Part shown: positions 10,076-23,758 of the stretch, one piece after another
How positions within the stretch are numbered: position 1 is the first letter of the stretch
How the letters are laid out: each line of letters starts with the position of its first letter
Source of the DNA: Acanthaster planci
Lineage: Eukaryota > Echinodermata > Asteroidea > Valvatida > Acanthasteridae
Assembly: GCF_001949145.1 (NCBI RefSeq)
Contig: NW_019091369.1
Location: forward strand, 900,767-964,766
Length of the DNA stretch: 64,000 nt
Reading direction: 5' to 3'
Notes under the pieces: model-generated
What the model was told of the DNA's origin: nothing
Database searches by the model: none
Seen by the model: only the letters and a program-made list of their open reading frames with translations
Position numbers and translations under genes: made by a program

Positions 10076-13000
10076 TCTTTAGATGCAGGAACCCAGGATT
10101 GTATTCATGGGATTTTTACTTCTAGTTTTGATCAAACAATCTTGACAGTTAGCCTGTGCTGTGAGCCTACAGGTACAAGTACAGTAATGGCTGCACTCAT
10201 TGAAATGAATTGTGGCACACTCAACAAGGGGGGACGTGATGCAATTTTCGAAATGTTATTCTATTTAATTTTTTGAGGAATTGAAAGAGCTCGCACTCTA
10301 CCACCTTTCCTTTTGGTTGAGGATATTTGGGGGGCGTAGGAAAAAATCGACAAATTTGGTGGGGGGTGGGACAACTTCCCCCCCCCCAATCTTCTGGACA
10401 CAAAACCTGGAAATGCAGTTGGAAGTAAATGATAAGTTTCATGATTTCCCTTTTCCAGTTAGTCCTAATATCTTAACCAAGAACTGACATTACATTTTTG
10501 TATTACTTTCTTTCCTCATTGGCTTATTTTCCATTCACGAAAAAATTACCCACAGCTTCAACACTGGACACATCAAAATAAACCAAAACAAAGAGTGTTT
10601 TTTTGCATTTGATATTCTGGCATTAATCCAGTGACTTGGCAGCTGTCTTTCACACGAAACATTCCATAGGTTGGTTGGTTTGATTTCTTAAAAAATATTT
10701 CGTTAATCGCAGCTGTTCATAGTGAATGTGTGTACTGAATATATGTGTTAGGAGTCATGAAGAAACAGAGGCAGCCACCGACAACACAAGTTTGTGGCAT
10801 AATATCAAGATCCAAATGCCAACGACAATGAATGATTGTGGCTATGAATGATCAAAATGGGCAAAATAAAAAGTATTAGGAAACTACTACTAAATCACAT
10901 GCGTACACTCACGAGAAAACTTAGCAGAGCTCAGCACTCCGGCCGGGCGTAGTCCACGCACTTGTGTCATGGGGTCATATGGATACATTTGCATACCTAA
11001 TACATTTTTGAGAAGTGTGGCAAAATGCTCACCGGATACAGCGTTTTTGGTAGATATTTTTTTTGACATTAAAAACTGCAATCGTAATTTATTGTCTTGT
11101 ATTTGGTTAAAAGCCTACAAAGTCCAGCAGAAAAACTTAAAAAATGGAAAACTACTGCCTCGTTAGAGTCCCTCTTTAAACTAGCTTTCCCTGGCTTAGA
11201 ACTGGAGGAATATACTTTGGATAAAATTGCATTGTGTAACAAACCTGCATGTTTGACGTCCATCTCCCAATTCTTCCCTGATTGATCCGTCCATCTGCCA
11301 GTTTCCAGGTTGTTATTAAATCTTCCATCAAATTATCCTTCACAAATGAGAAAAAAGAAGACTTCCTGCACATTTTAATCTTGCTGCTCTAGAAGATTGC
11401 TTGTACAACACAAAAAATGAGTCATATTTGTATTGGAAACCTCAAGGTGGGGCACACATTTGGAATGCTGCCAAGAACTTGTTAGGGAAACTATGAGAGG
11501 CTTCAGTAAGAATTTAAGTCTCAGTGAAATGGCTACATTGATTATTTTGAATGGGTACCAACATGAGTGTCACACAGTCACGAAGGAAATACACAAACAT
11601 TTGCAGAAAAACTTGAGCTCCTGTTATGAATGTTCCTGCCCTGAATACTGGAATATACTAGCTTGTCTTCCTTCTTGCTTTAAATCTGTCTTGACCTGTT
11701 ACAAAATTTACCTCAAGGTATATGATGGCTCTGGAAGAGAACTCAATTACAGTTCTGGTGCAGATACAAGCGTACCGTTGTTTCCCTTTATAAATCCAAA
11801 CCGGTTCTAAATTAGATAGCAGTGTCTAGCATTTATGAGTCCTCATCTTCAGTCATTGACGTTGCGCTTGATTAAGAATTTTATTGGGTTCCAAATGAAA
11901 TTGCTGAAAAGCATCAATATCATCATTAAATACTCTGATATTCCACTGGAATCATGTCGAGTTGTGATATTGTCCAAAATATCAAAAATTATGTTTGGGA
12001 AAAAATGTAATGAATCAGTTTAAAGGAAACAGAAAAGCCTACACTTCCATTTTAAACTGTGGTGGGGTGCGTGCAAATGATATATTGACCATTAGACAGA
12101 TTAAGTGTGTTGTATTGTATTTGTCCCAACCTCGTTCCCACGGGTACGATCTTGCTGCGCCATGTTGGTTCCCACCATGCCTTGTGTGATCTCAACCATA
12201 ATCTAAATATCCAACTGTTTGGGAGATTATAAATTAACACTGTAGTCAATGTGTTTGCGCATGATGGAGGTTTAAGCGTGGGTAATGTGAAGACGAATAT
12301 GTGGGCATGAGCAAGTAGCTTTTGAAATACGCTTGCAATTCACATTAAGTTTATATATATTCATCCTGAATAGCCAGTCAGCATGATTTTCATATTCTTC
12401 ACGACCAGAGGCGAGTGAAGGAACGTACACGCTGGCTGTGGAGTCGAAGTTGTGTTCGTCCTTTCATTCAATGTCAAGTCCAGTAGACAGCCATGTTGAG
12501 TTATAGAGTACTGAAGTGTAACGTCATTTATAACCAGTAAATGCTATACAAACGAATGGAGCATGCGCGCACCTTGATTCGCGCACTTGTTCTTGCGCTT
12601 ATGCTTTTACACGTTACTGTACATGTGACGCATTCACTTTGGTACTCTACAGAGTCTATAGTAACTGCTCTGGGTCAGATTTATGTATATACACAAGAGT
12701 CAGAAGCCATGTGAGTCTACTTGCCTCCAAACAGGTTTATCACAGTCAAGGTCGCTGATGCAGCAGAGTAATTTCTTTTATAATGCTGTTAAGTGTTTTT
12801 TTTCCTCTTAAAAGTACATGTGAACTGAAAGAAACACATTTTGACACTCGACAACATGTGATATTGAATGATGTGGACATTGTACAAAGTGTCAGTAGAG
12901 GTCACTGATTCCTGAGTATTTGTTTCACCTCGCTAAGTCTGTGCTTCCAGTCCCAGTTGCCCTTTTGGTCTCCCTGGACTTAATTCATTTGCCCAATTCC

Positions 13001-13981
13001 AAACCAAGGTTTTCCTTTCTCAGGGCTGCTCCTATTTTCAGTATCCCCTTCATGTTTCCAGTTTCCTTCTCATTTGGCTCTCTATGTTGAGTAAAACAAG
13101 GTCAATTTAAACTGCTGAGAAAAAAATGGATGCAACAGGACAGGTACTAGAGAGAGTTCAAAATCATTCTGGCACATTACCGTGAAGTAATTAGAATAAA
13201 CCTCATTGGAATGGGATTTCCTGTCATTGTCTGGCCATCTTGATAAATGGGGAGGCGTGTCAGAAATGGTACATTCCTGTCTTTCCAATGTGGCACGCAA
13301 GTTTATTTGTGAAGGTGGTGGCAAAATGTCTGTTTGCTCTGCTGATAAAGCTGGTATCAAAACTAAATACCATTTACTTAACCGATGATGACTTTGATCT
13401 ATTGATACTCATAGTCGACAATCTTGCTAATAAAAAAAAAAAATGTGTTGGAGTAAGACCCTTTCAGGTGATATTTAAGTTGACCTTCAAAAGGCTTTGG
13501 TGGATTATGGGAAGAGAGATATTTATTGTTTTAGAGACTTTTCTTTGTATTAATTTGGCTTTGCATACTTTTCCTAAATCTGTTTCTGGTCCTGTACTAT
13601 CAAGGAAGTCACAAAGAATTCATAAATTTTATGCATCTGGCACCAAATATTAAGATGTGTGTTTTTAAATATATGTTATGTACAAATACTTGCTGGTTGA
13701 AAACCACTGTACTATTTCTGTAAATACAGTTTCCGCTGATCTGTGTGTTTTAACATGCGTGCATAAGTGTTATCTTTTTACATTTATTTATTATTTAAGC
13801 AGTCTGCCGACTGTAGATTGACTGGTCTTCTCTTAAAAGCTGCTGCGCTACTTCTCAGAAAGGTTTCCCTATTTTCCAACTAATTCTGTATGTTATTAAA
13901 TTCCCATCGAGAGCTTCAACTGAAATGCTGTAAACTTAACACCAAGCCTCAAGTGGTAATTCCCTGCATGTTTGTAAGTTA

Positions 13982-14160
13982 TAATACGGACGATTCACAA
14001 TAGTACACCACCAAGAGTTTGCAATGCGTTGGCCAATCATAATGCGTAAAATTTGTCGACCCTTTCCAAACGCGCACTGGGTTGACAAATTTCGCGCATT
14101 GTGATTGGCCAACGCGTTGCAAACTCTTGGTGGCGCACTAATGTCAAACGGCCGTATTAC
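13982..14160. mobile_element. Near-perfect foldback element (family A, copy 1)
   Basis: Two arms of about 80 bases (13982-14061 and 14080-14160) are inverted copies of each other. Both carry ccaccaagagtttgcaa, cgttggccaatca and atttgtc, separated by about 20 bases of spacer. The element begins taatacgg and ends ccgtatta. It has no coding capacity. A related foldback sits at 63053-63226, so it is dispersed. This is typical of a MITE. Confidence 0.75.
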
Positions 14161-17100
14161 AATATTTTCATTTCCATTTTGTTTTGACAATCACATATGG
14201 AAGATATAGTGTATTTACATATGTTTTAAAATACGTATAAGTTGAAATAAATTTGTATTCAACAAATGAAGCCATCTGTATAAATCAAACAGTTCGAATT
14301 ACTGATTAGAGTTCCACGTCAGAGAATCAATGAATCCGAAATAAGAAGCTAAATGAGGGACGAACATCTTGGATTTGTAAGTTTTGTGATACACCCCCCC
14401 CCATGGAACGTGAATCTATGAAACAGAGATAGTGCACAGAATATAAACACTATCATAGAAACTATTTTTCAAGTGAACCTGAAGCCTTGATCGTGATTGG
14501 TCAGTCCATGGTAACGGACTGAGCAATATGATGTACATGTACCATAGTCCATGATGAACTCATGCTGTCTCTAGAGTAACTGCATAGTATCCCTCACTTG
14601 ATGATTTACAGCCATGCATTCTAGCGTGAAGTCACATCTGGCACTCTTGCGACAAGTCTGCTGAAAGATAAATTTGTTGTCTCTGTTGGAGTGCTGAATA
14701 ATGTGGTGTGATCGTCATCTCACATATTCATTCGGCCCTTTATTCTGTGTTTTGCTAGAGTTTGCAGGATTTTACCCATTCTTTAGACGTGGCATCAGCA
14801 GTCGTTAGTGGTCAAGTGTCCTCCCAGAGTGATGTGGCCAACCACTGGATCGGCAGCACTCTTATTGTTAAAAATACAGTGCAAATGCTCTCCACGTGTG
14901 GTTACTGTTGTTATTGACGGGCTTCCCTGGAGCAAAACACAAGTGAATAAGGATATGCAAACCCGGGGATGTGTAACTCGGTACATCACAGGGACAGTAG
15001 TCAAGGTGTTGCAAGTTCAAATCCCTTCTTCATTCTTTTTAACTGTCACAGTTCAGTCAGCCAAATACCAAAATGCTTCCGAGGGTTCAGAACCTTTTTG
15101 TGTAGCACACTTCCGTGTAAAGTGCTTGGTGTTTGTGAACGAATGCAAAGAATTTTCTCATAGTACATGTATACTGTTGAGTCTGGAAGCCTACAAAAAC
15201 ACTGTCGCAGCCACTGTGCAAAATAACCGGCCTTGAAGAGCTGTTTTCCTGAAGCAGGCATTTGGAAGTTGTGGTCCATAGATGCAGGTGTTGTGAGAGA
15301 CAGAAATTAACCTTTGAGACTTACGAGGTAGAGCAGTTAAATTGAATGTCATCACGACCCTGGCTTAGTTTGCTCAGCAATTTCCAGACACAGATCTCAG
15401 AACTTCTGATTTTTTTTATGGGAAGTTGATCAATACTGCAAGGGAAGGTAGAAAAGATCACTGAACCCAGAATTCTGACTCCTTCACTCCCAGCTCTTAC
15501 TCTTACCAGATTCATTTTCTTCTTTTTTGCAAATTAAACTGTTATTTTTTTGTGAATGAAAGTCTTGAAAATCCACTATCATTGATAAAGTTGTCATCTA
15601 AGTGATGAAAAAGTTTTGTATTCAAAAATACAAAGATTACGTCTTGTTCCCCGACTTGTTCTTTGTGATTGATAACAATATTAGCAATGTTCTCCACTGT
15701 AGACTAATGGCCTTTCATTCCAGTCAGCTTTACTTACAGCATTGATCACTTCAGGGCAAGAATTGTGGCTACTAATGCAGTGAAGAGCACTTTCATTTGT
15801 CACACAGTGTGGTTGGACACTAAACAGGATAAGCAGCAGGCAGACCCATTAATGAATGAGAGCATAGTCCAACTTCCAACTTGGAAGTCTGTGCCAGTGA
15901 AGGTAATGGACATTCATCAATCTACAGCCAGATCTACTGCTCAAGACAGAAAGAGCAATATTAGTTACTCAGGAGGGGCATTGCATTCATGCTTTGGCAA
16001 GCTTATTTATGTTGCTCTCAACACCCATTTTGGAAAGTTACATTAGCAGAGGATCACTGCAGTAAAATGTGTCCCAAGAGGAACTGGACTCTAGACCTCT
16101 ACACATGACATCTTCAAAAATGAAACTGAAATCTCTTCAGGATGACCTTCGAACACTTGTTTACAAGAAAAATTATATGTTTTGAATGGAGGGTTGGTTG
16201 TATTTTGTCAGGGTGATACAATTTCAGTAAAGTCTGTGAATACATAATTTCTCTTGAAGTGTAAAAGTAATGTGTTTTTCAAGATAGTGTACCGATAATT
16301 AAATTAGTATTTTACTGTGTAAACAGGTGACTTTGATCACACAGATTAGGATACACTGACCCATCAAATTTCCCCAGCACTTTGAGTGACTCAGCACTTA
16401 CGTAACAAATTAAGGTATTTCCCATGCTCACACTTACTGAAAGTGTAAGTAATATACAGTCATCACAACATCTTCACCCAAGGATGCACAACGCAGGCCC
16501 TTCAGCCTCCAAATTTAGAAAACTCAAGCTGAAAGTAAAGCAGTGATGGAAGCTTCATGTCTCATTAGTCCTGCAGAATAATTTGGGGGGGGTTGCAGAT
16601 GCTCAATAAAACCATAAAAGTAACCTCTGCACAAGACAAAATCTTGAAAAAAAAAGAAGAAAGTAATTTGCACTATGGGTCACAGTGATGTGCTCGTCAG
16701 TGCCAGTTTCAAAGAACAGATCGCCAATAATGCTACTACATGTATAAATATTCATGTTTCCTGTGCATGACAACAGTATTTTCAAGATAAGGAAAGGAAT
16801 GATTGATCTGAAATCTTCATTAAAAACTGAGTAGGGACCCTCCTTTTCTTCCTCTTCAAGCAATTACCTGAAAGCAATTGTAACGATACTTATTACCATG
16901 GAAGCCTTTCTTTCCATACTTACGTTGTAAATTTTCAACCAGAAACTCGGAAAATCCTGACATCCGTATTTTGTTTTATCATTGCACCTTCTTAAACGTA
17001 CATGTATGTGGAATTCACAGTCACAGTTGTGCTACAGCAAATGCATTAGTAACAGTCCATTTGTGTCCATTTTGTATATTTTTCATCACATGTAGTTGGT

Positions 17101-18225
17101 AAATACACAAGAAGCCATATGGGCTGTATTGGTGAAGGCCATTTCAATTTCAAATGTAATTATTCAAGAAAGGTTGCTACTTGTGCCGAGATACCAGTGT
17201 ATATGCTCTTGAAATGCATTCAGCAAATGGAGTTTGCCTACCAATTTACATATCACTCAAAGACATCTTTGCTGGAAAACCAACCACAGTTAGCAAGATT
17301 ACTCCTATTTTTTCTCCTCTTGTGGAGGTCTCCATATATAACTTGACAGTGCCTTCAGAGAAGGCTAGTGATCTGCATCAAAATATTCACTGTTATGTGA
17401 GGTGAAGTACTTTTCTATTGAGAGAAAAACCAAAAACACATTTTTGTGGGTAGCATGCAGAAATGTATATCCCTGAAATTCACTGGGCAACAAATGAAAC
17501 AAAGTAGGCAGAAGATTTAATCGGGAAGTGCAAACTGAAACAAATGCACTTAGCAACATTTCTCCAAGACTAACCAGAACCGAAAAATACATTTTTAAAA
17601 AATTATTCACTTAAAGCACTTTATCAGTCATTGGGCCATTACTTGATCTTTCTGTCATTATGTTAATATTGAACAAGCTAATATGAAAGGTAGGTAGAGT
17701 GAACACTTTTAATAAAAAGAAGTTTCTGTCAGTACAGATACAAAAGTTGGCCTACAGGGATGCATCTTCTCTTGATGCTTTCAGTCTAGGGTCCAAAGAC
17801 TGCACTGGAGATAATACATCCCTCCCTATAAACTCTGACAACTGTAGTGCCCATCAATATAAATATTTACGTGTACATGTATAGACACTGCCAGTGGATT
17901 CAGGTCCAAGCACATTTCACAACTTGGTCGACAAGACAACAAATGAAAATATACATGTACATTTTTGCAAGCCTGAGATTATTTTTGTCAAGTGCCCAGC
18001 ACGATAAGGCTGCCTGGTGATGACTCTCTTTATTAATGCAGTCTTCACAATTTCCAGGTGAACTTGACCCCTGGATTTTTAATGCCCTATACAGTCGAGC
18101 AAATTGAATTTTCTGGCTGAATTCTTTCCACTCCGTGAGAAATGGATGCATCTTGGTCTCAGAGACTCAAGTGCTTGGGATTTCAAAACCTTTGCAATTT
18201 GCTTGATGAGTGCCACTACTGAGAA
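14161..18225. other. Gene-empty stretch
   Basis: AT-rich sequence without a supported gene. A word resembling a tRNA B box (agttcaaatcc) lies near 15015-15025, but no matching A box or stems were found. Scattered TACATGTA words are present. Confidence 0.4.
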
Positions 18226-18602
18226 ATATTCATGAGCAGGATTATGATGTCATTCAAGGCACTGAATCTCAATGTTGCACTGATTTTGAACCACTGCTAT
18301 GGCAGATTTCATTTTCTTTTACAATTTATTGCTGTGTGCTGCTTATTGCTGTGTATATGGCAATAATCCAGCAAAATTCCTTTTCACAGAAATGTTCCCA
18401 GATTGCAAATTCAGGGTTCACAATTAGAACATGAAAACATGCAACCTGAGCCATGTCTTTCTGGATTTACGTCAAAACAAAAGTGCCCTCACTTGTTTAG
18501 AAATGATTGGTCAGTTTTTAATGTTTGAAAAAGTGCACAAATCAGTGCAACATTGAGATTCAGTGCCTTGGATGACATCACAGTTCTGCTCATGAATATG
18601 CA
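18226..18602. mobile_element. Foldback element with about 60-base arms and 250-base interior
   Basis: The left arm (18226-18287) carries attcatgagcag, gatgtcat, caaggcactgaatctcaatg and ttgcactgat. The right arm (18541-18602) is its reverse complement with few differences. The interior is AT-rich and non-coding. It is probably a non-autonomous DNA transposon of a family different from the other foldbacks here. Confidence 0.65.
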
Positions 18603-19440
18603 AATACATTAGCAGGAAACCAAAAAAGGATCAAAATATGGGTTAAAATTGCAAACAAAAATTTAAAGTGAGGTTAACTGAAACCCAAAGATGCGATTTC
18701 AAGGGTTTTTAGTAAAATTTATAAAAATATTTCTATTTCAGTTCATGTAACTTAAAAAAGACGTCAAACAGTCTTCATACATTGAAAAAGAGTAGAGAGA
18801 TACACAAAAAGTGATTCTAAGAAAAGTTTATTTCCTGGATCCTTTAAAGTCACCCTTCCTTGTCAACATAGGATACCACAGGTCACATTCGTAAGACAGG
18901 AAATTAGAATTGCTTGTTCGAAACTAGCGAGTGCCACTGTGTTCCAGCCCAGGGATTAGAGGGAAGGGGTGTATGTATAGGACTGGCGTGTCTATGACTC
19001 ATACCAAAGCATATACCTGCCGACATGCATAATGACACTGTGGACACATTACGGATAAAGGCATTCAGATACTTGAACAGGTTGTGTGGTCCATCCCTTT
19101 CACCTATGCAAAGTAATTTCAGTGACATTTTACGTATTGTTTCAAAAATACTTTATCTCTCCCCGAAAGTGCAAAATAATTCAACCAAGCGCATCATTGG
19201 GCTATTTTTTGAGGGGAGGATAATCTTCGGAAAGAGAGTAAAGCGCTTGACAGTATTAACAAACCACTAGGTCGATTCTGCAATATTTTTTAAAACAAGC
19301 ATCTTTCTTCTATCCTTTCCTTCTTTTCTCTTTTCTTGTTTCATGTTTTTTTTTAATTTCTAGTGGGTAGGGGTTGTTGGCTAGGGAGTGCCCCCGTCCT
19401 TTACAGGCTACATGCATGTAGGCTATTCATCCAGAAGTTT

Positions 19441-19777
19441 TCATAATTTTACCAACATGCACCACTTCAACTGAGTAGTGGCCACAAGAGATTCCCCAGA
19501 ACCAGCTTTGATGAACACCAGCACATTTTCAGTGGCTCTCTCAGGGGATGAGCACACAATACCCAATTCAGGTGCATCAGGTTTGCTAGAAAGTGTACAA
19601 CGCAGATATATTTCAACTGGAGGTGACAGTTTGAGGGAATGCAGTCCAACAGCCTTTCTATCCAAGGAACAAAACAAGCAGGCAACTTGCACATGACTAA
19701 AACCCTGGATCACTTTCAGCATTCGCTCATTTTCTGCTGGTCCCAACAATGCGGCAAACATTTTGCGCACGTCAGTC
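19441..19777 (-). CDS. Orphan coding-like terminal exon, protein not recognised
   Basis: The frame runs from a plausible acceptor (ctctggatctcag at about 19778-19790) to a stop at 19441-19443 and gives about 111 residues. Readable stretches include VRKMFAALLGP, ENERMLKVIQGFSHVQVACL, SLDRKAVGLHSLKLSPPVEI and ERATENVLVFIKAG. The hydrophobic/polar pattern and composition look coding rather than random. I do not recognise the family. No convincing upstream minus-strand exon was found between here and TMEM169, so it could be the last exon of a gene with a long intron, or a broken retrocopy. An overlapping plus-strand frame (19478-19696) is taken to be its shadow. Confidence 0.35.
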
Positions 19778-22194
19778 CTGAGATCCAGAGTGAGATGTCA
19801 CTGAGTTTGATCTATTAAATTAATTAATGCTTAAATACATAGGGCTGTGGACAGGAAGCAGCAATTCACGACCAGCACAATTGGGAAAGATTCTTCTTTC
19901 TTAACTGCCAGTGTTTAATATTTCCTGCTGTGACCGCTAGTCATTCCCTTTTCACTACATAGCGACACTGATGTCAAGTTATTTCATTTTGTTTCCCGCA
20001 CTACATGTGGCAATGAATACAAGCATGAATCTGCTAAAACAACTAAAATAATGGCACAAATCCACGTGATTTCCAGAGAAGAGAACTACTAAAACAGATC
20101 GATGTGTTTGGATTTTGATTTTATTTACACTGTTTGACAGTTTCATGACATTGCACATGAACATATAATGAAACAAGTCTGAATGCTTACTTTCACATTA
20201 AATTAATGTACTTAAAAGACCTGAAATGAATTACTCAAAATACAGCGTCACGAAGTTGAGAGTATTAAGATTAGATTTCAATTTGCATTGTAACATGAAC
20301 ACAAGCCTCATCGGAACTCATCCACCTACGGTTTACGTGTACATGCATATTGTGACCATCTTTGTGAACAGCATATGCATCATCTAATCTAAGTAATCAT
20401 CTCATTCCAAAAATCTGTTCCCATCTTGTGCACATTCCATGTGAAATGCTGCTCTTATAATTAGGACATATTGATAACATGCACGGATTACAGATGCGTA
20501 GAACATTGGAGGTAAATTTCATGCAGAATTGAATCAAATGAATACAGGTACATGTATAGTGTAGGCACATACATTGAATTCAATGTGTAGGCCCTACATT
20601 GTACGTTTTCTCCAACAGGCACTTCTGATTTGCAAAAATTGAAATTTTGAAGGCAATTTGAGGCATTCTCACCTTACACAATAATGATGCTTCTCCAAAC
20701 CACAATTAATGCCTATCCTATCCTTGATGTGTACATTATTCAGAAGGATACGTGTACAGGAGGTGTTAGAACATGCACGAAGATCAGCATCTCTGGCAGA
20801 CTTGTAAAAAACCAAGTAGCCAGGTCAAAGCAATAGGTTTCCAACTCAGAAACTTATCATTAAAATACAGATTGGAAGGCCTAAACAATCTGTCAAAACA
20901 TTGCATGCTCGAGACCAAGAAAAAATAACATTTAACAAGGCATTTAATATCTTTTCTTTTCATGCAACGCCTGAACAAATTCCCGCCATCTGCTCAATGA
21001 AAGTGCCATAACATATTCAGGCCAATTCATGGCACGTACCTGCACTATGAAAAAGTATAAATATAATCAAGAAGGGATTCACTTTGGCTGCATCAGGTCT
21101 GCTTGCACTTAAAACATTTGGAGATACGGTCCATCATTTGTCATATATGCATTTTGTTTTGAGGCAACAAAATTAGTCAAAATTTCACTGCGGTGAATAG
21201 GCCTACTGTATATTCTGAGAAAAGCAATTTTCTGAGATTTTGATTTCGGATCAACAGTGGCCAAGTCACGTTTTGAATTGTGCTTGAATTTAGGGTCCGG
21301 GACACGTTCTCACGTTCCGTTGAAGTCAGCTACGTGATGTTAATTAAAGTAACCGCACATGTGTGCATGCACTTCAAATGGCAATTTTTCACAATTGCAT
21401 TTTAGACAGTCTTTGGAAATGGCTTTCTTTCATTGTTTCTTAAAGTTGACAGCTTGCCAGAAAGATTAATTTCACAGGGAGTTTAGTCCCCTGACCATCT
21501 TTAAATCAAGTATGCTTTTCACTAAAAATTTGTCAGTTATTCACCCAGGATTTTGAATATGGCAACTTTGGCAGTAATTTTACGCCAGAACATCAACATG
21601 ACCATAACTTGTACACAAAAAGAAAATTCAGCCATTGTAAAAAATAATATTCCTGTACCAGAAAGAATGAATTCATTCAGTGAAAGATTAAATGTTTTAT
21701 TCCACTCAGTTTCACCTCCGTCACCTAACAGCGCATACATTTTCATGATTTTCATGAATTTCAAATTCCGATTCATTTGCCAAACGGACCTCCCAACTAT
21801 TATTTATGAAATAATGCAACAATACTTGCAAACTTGTGCATGTAACGTGCATGTACATGTAGAGACAATGTACATGTAGGTGAAGGCCTCTTTTGGACAA
21901 TTTTCTTAATGTACAGAAGCACCAATAACCCATTACATGTACATGTTTATCATTTCATTAAAAATATGAAATCCAAAGCTGTCTCACATATTTCACAGCA
22001 TTTAGTACTTTACAAAACTAAAATCAGTCATTTTCTCAGAAATACTGTCTTGAAAATGTATTCAATTGCCTTTTTCTGGACATAAAACAAACAAGATAAT
22101 AGAAATGTACAGACACTAAAATTCCAAGTAAACTTTGCAATGCAGGTTCACTTTGCACGTACCAGCAAATATTCATAGTGAGTATGCATGCACA

Positions 22195-22400
22195 ATATGT
22201 ATGGGGCAGAGCGCACATCCGGGATTCTCACAAAATGGCAGGTAGCGCGCCGGTTAAAACAGCGACCATGCCGAAATACACACACAGTAGCAGAGGATCA
22301 GGTTACGCAATCTTTTCTTTGATCAGTACGTACGCGTGTGCTCATTGCGGTTGTTTTCATTGGCGCGGTGTGGTTGCTATCCGCAATTTTGTGAAACTCC
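22195..22400. promoter_or_regulatory. CpG-rich patch, possible promoter
   Basis: CG dinucleotides cluster here (gcgcgccgg, ccgggatt, acgtacgcg) within otherwise AT-rich DNA. The word caaaATGGCagg resembles a YY1-type start-site motif. A short plus-strand frame begins MAGSAPVKTATMPKY at 22234, but no downstream exon of a plus-strand gene was seen. It may be a promoter for an unseen transcript or simply a GC-rich island. Confidence 0.25.
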
Positions 22401-22566
22401 TGGTTGTCCGCGCTACCCCATATGAAGAAAGTGACCAAAATTTAATTACAGATACTGCATGCAATAGTACACCGAGTGCAAGACATGCATGCATTGACAG
22501 ACATGCACTGTTATGTAACACAGCATACAATTGATGCATACATAAACGTGAACGTAAACGTAAACA

Positions 22567-22590
22567 AAATAAATAAATAAATAAATAAGA
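22567..22590 (+). repeat. AAAT microsatellite
   Basis: A tandem run of aaat units, directly preceded by several near-identical aacgta words (cgtgaacgtaaacgtaaac). Confidence 0.8.
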
Positions 22591-23727
22591 AATAGTGCAG
22601 TGAACTACGGTCGAGGTTATACAAGTAGTCCAGCATTTTATTGATTTTCTTTCCTTGGCAATGGCAGCGTTGTAACGAGTCATTAATTTTCATGACTCAG
22701 GTCAGACTCGAGTTCAGTCAGTCATTGTAACTCTGAGCGATGGTACAATTTATTGGAAACAATTCACAAGCTGGACAATGCATGATACATGCTTGCAGTA
22801 AATTCAGGTTTTCCATAAAAAATACATACAACTAAGCAATCAGAAAAAAACGAGGCAATGTTGACTAAAAGGACTCTGCAAAGTGTTTTTTTTTTTCAAT
22901 TTGGTATGTAACCCAGAGAGTTAGAGAGTAACAACATACACTGTAAGAGAACATCAGCTTATATGAAGGAAGTTGCATGCCCATGTCCAAAGTCACTTTC
23001 TACCGACATTGAGGATCAAGGATGTGGAGGGAACACAAGTTTATGGTTAACTTTAGGATTAACTTTATGTATCTGTAGCATTGACTAAAGTCAAGCACTC
23101 AGGCTTTTGTGTATTCCTGCAGTGAGACTCAAGATGCCATGTGCCAGTAGGTGCCAGGGTGCTTTTTAAATATGGAAACCTATGAGTACGTTTTTATTTT
23201 CCACTTTAGATAGATACCCTGCTTTCCAATATGAAAATAACGTCCCTGAATGTCTACACTTCCTTTGTGATTTCCCCCTAGCTTTACAATGCAATCTATC
23301 AAGTCATTAACACTCACCAAAATTGCATTTGATTCTTTATCAAACAATTTGGAGACAGAATTGATATAATTACTACTACTTGCAGTCAAAAATATGCCAA
23401 TAATATGAATATTGTACACGCACATTTACCATTAAGTTCATTTTTGTTTAAAAGAAATTCCCTCAAAACTGCAAGCCATGAATAAATTGCAATTGTTACA
23501 AAAGAGAAATTTCCCCTATTCCAATATCCCTAAATTTTAATTCATTTTTTATTTTATTTTTATCTTCATATTGAATATTTCTTGTTGTGCTCTTTCTTGT
23601 TTTACCTTTCCATTTGGGTCTTGGGAGGCATACGCCTTTTGGCGACATTTAATTTTAACCTTTAATGTTCTCCTGGATGGCCTGCTGTGTCTTGTGATTG
23701 TTTCGTTGTATGTTCAATTGCCCCAAA

Positions 23728-23758
23728 TAAATAATAATTTTATTATTATTATTATTAC
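23728..23758 (+). repeat. ATT microsatellite
   Basis: Tandem att/aat trinucleotides, the longest uninterrupted run being ttattattattattatta. Confidence 0.8.

Larger units (their letters stand above)
8211..13980. other. Gene-poor stretch with simple and degenerate repeats
   Basis: No convincing gene. It holds a 25-base gap (9312-9336), a degenerate 'gtcatggaatt' repeat (9815-10075), poly-C/G runs near 10330-10387, and several open frames. Frames at 11097-11285 and 11433-11810 show no recognisable motif and lack good flanking splice sites, so they are not called. Confidence 0.4.

Noticed and set aside
11433-11810. 125-codon frame starting METSRWGTH
   Set aside because: It starts at TTG, has no splice sites or family pattern, and sits in a repeat-containing intergenic stretch.
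14950-15030. Possible tRNA or SINE signal (agttcaaatcc)
   Set aside because: A single B-box-like word, with no A box at the right distance and no pairing arms.
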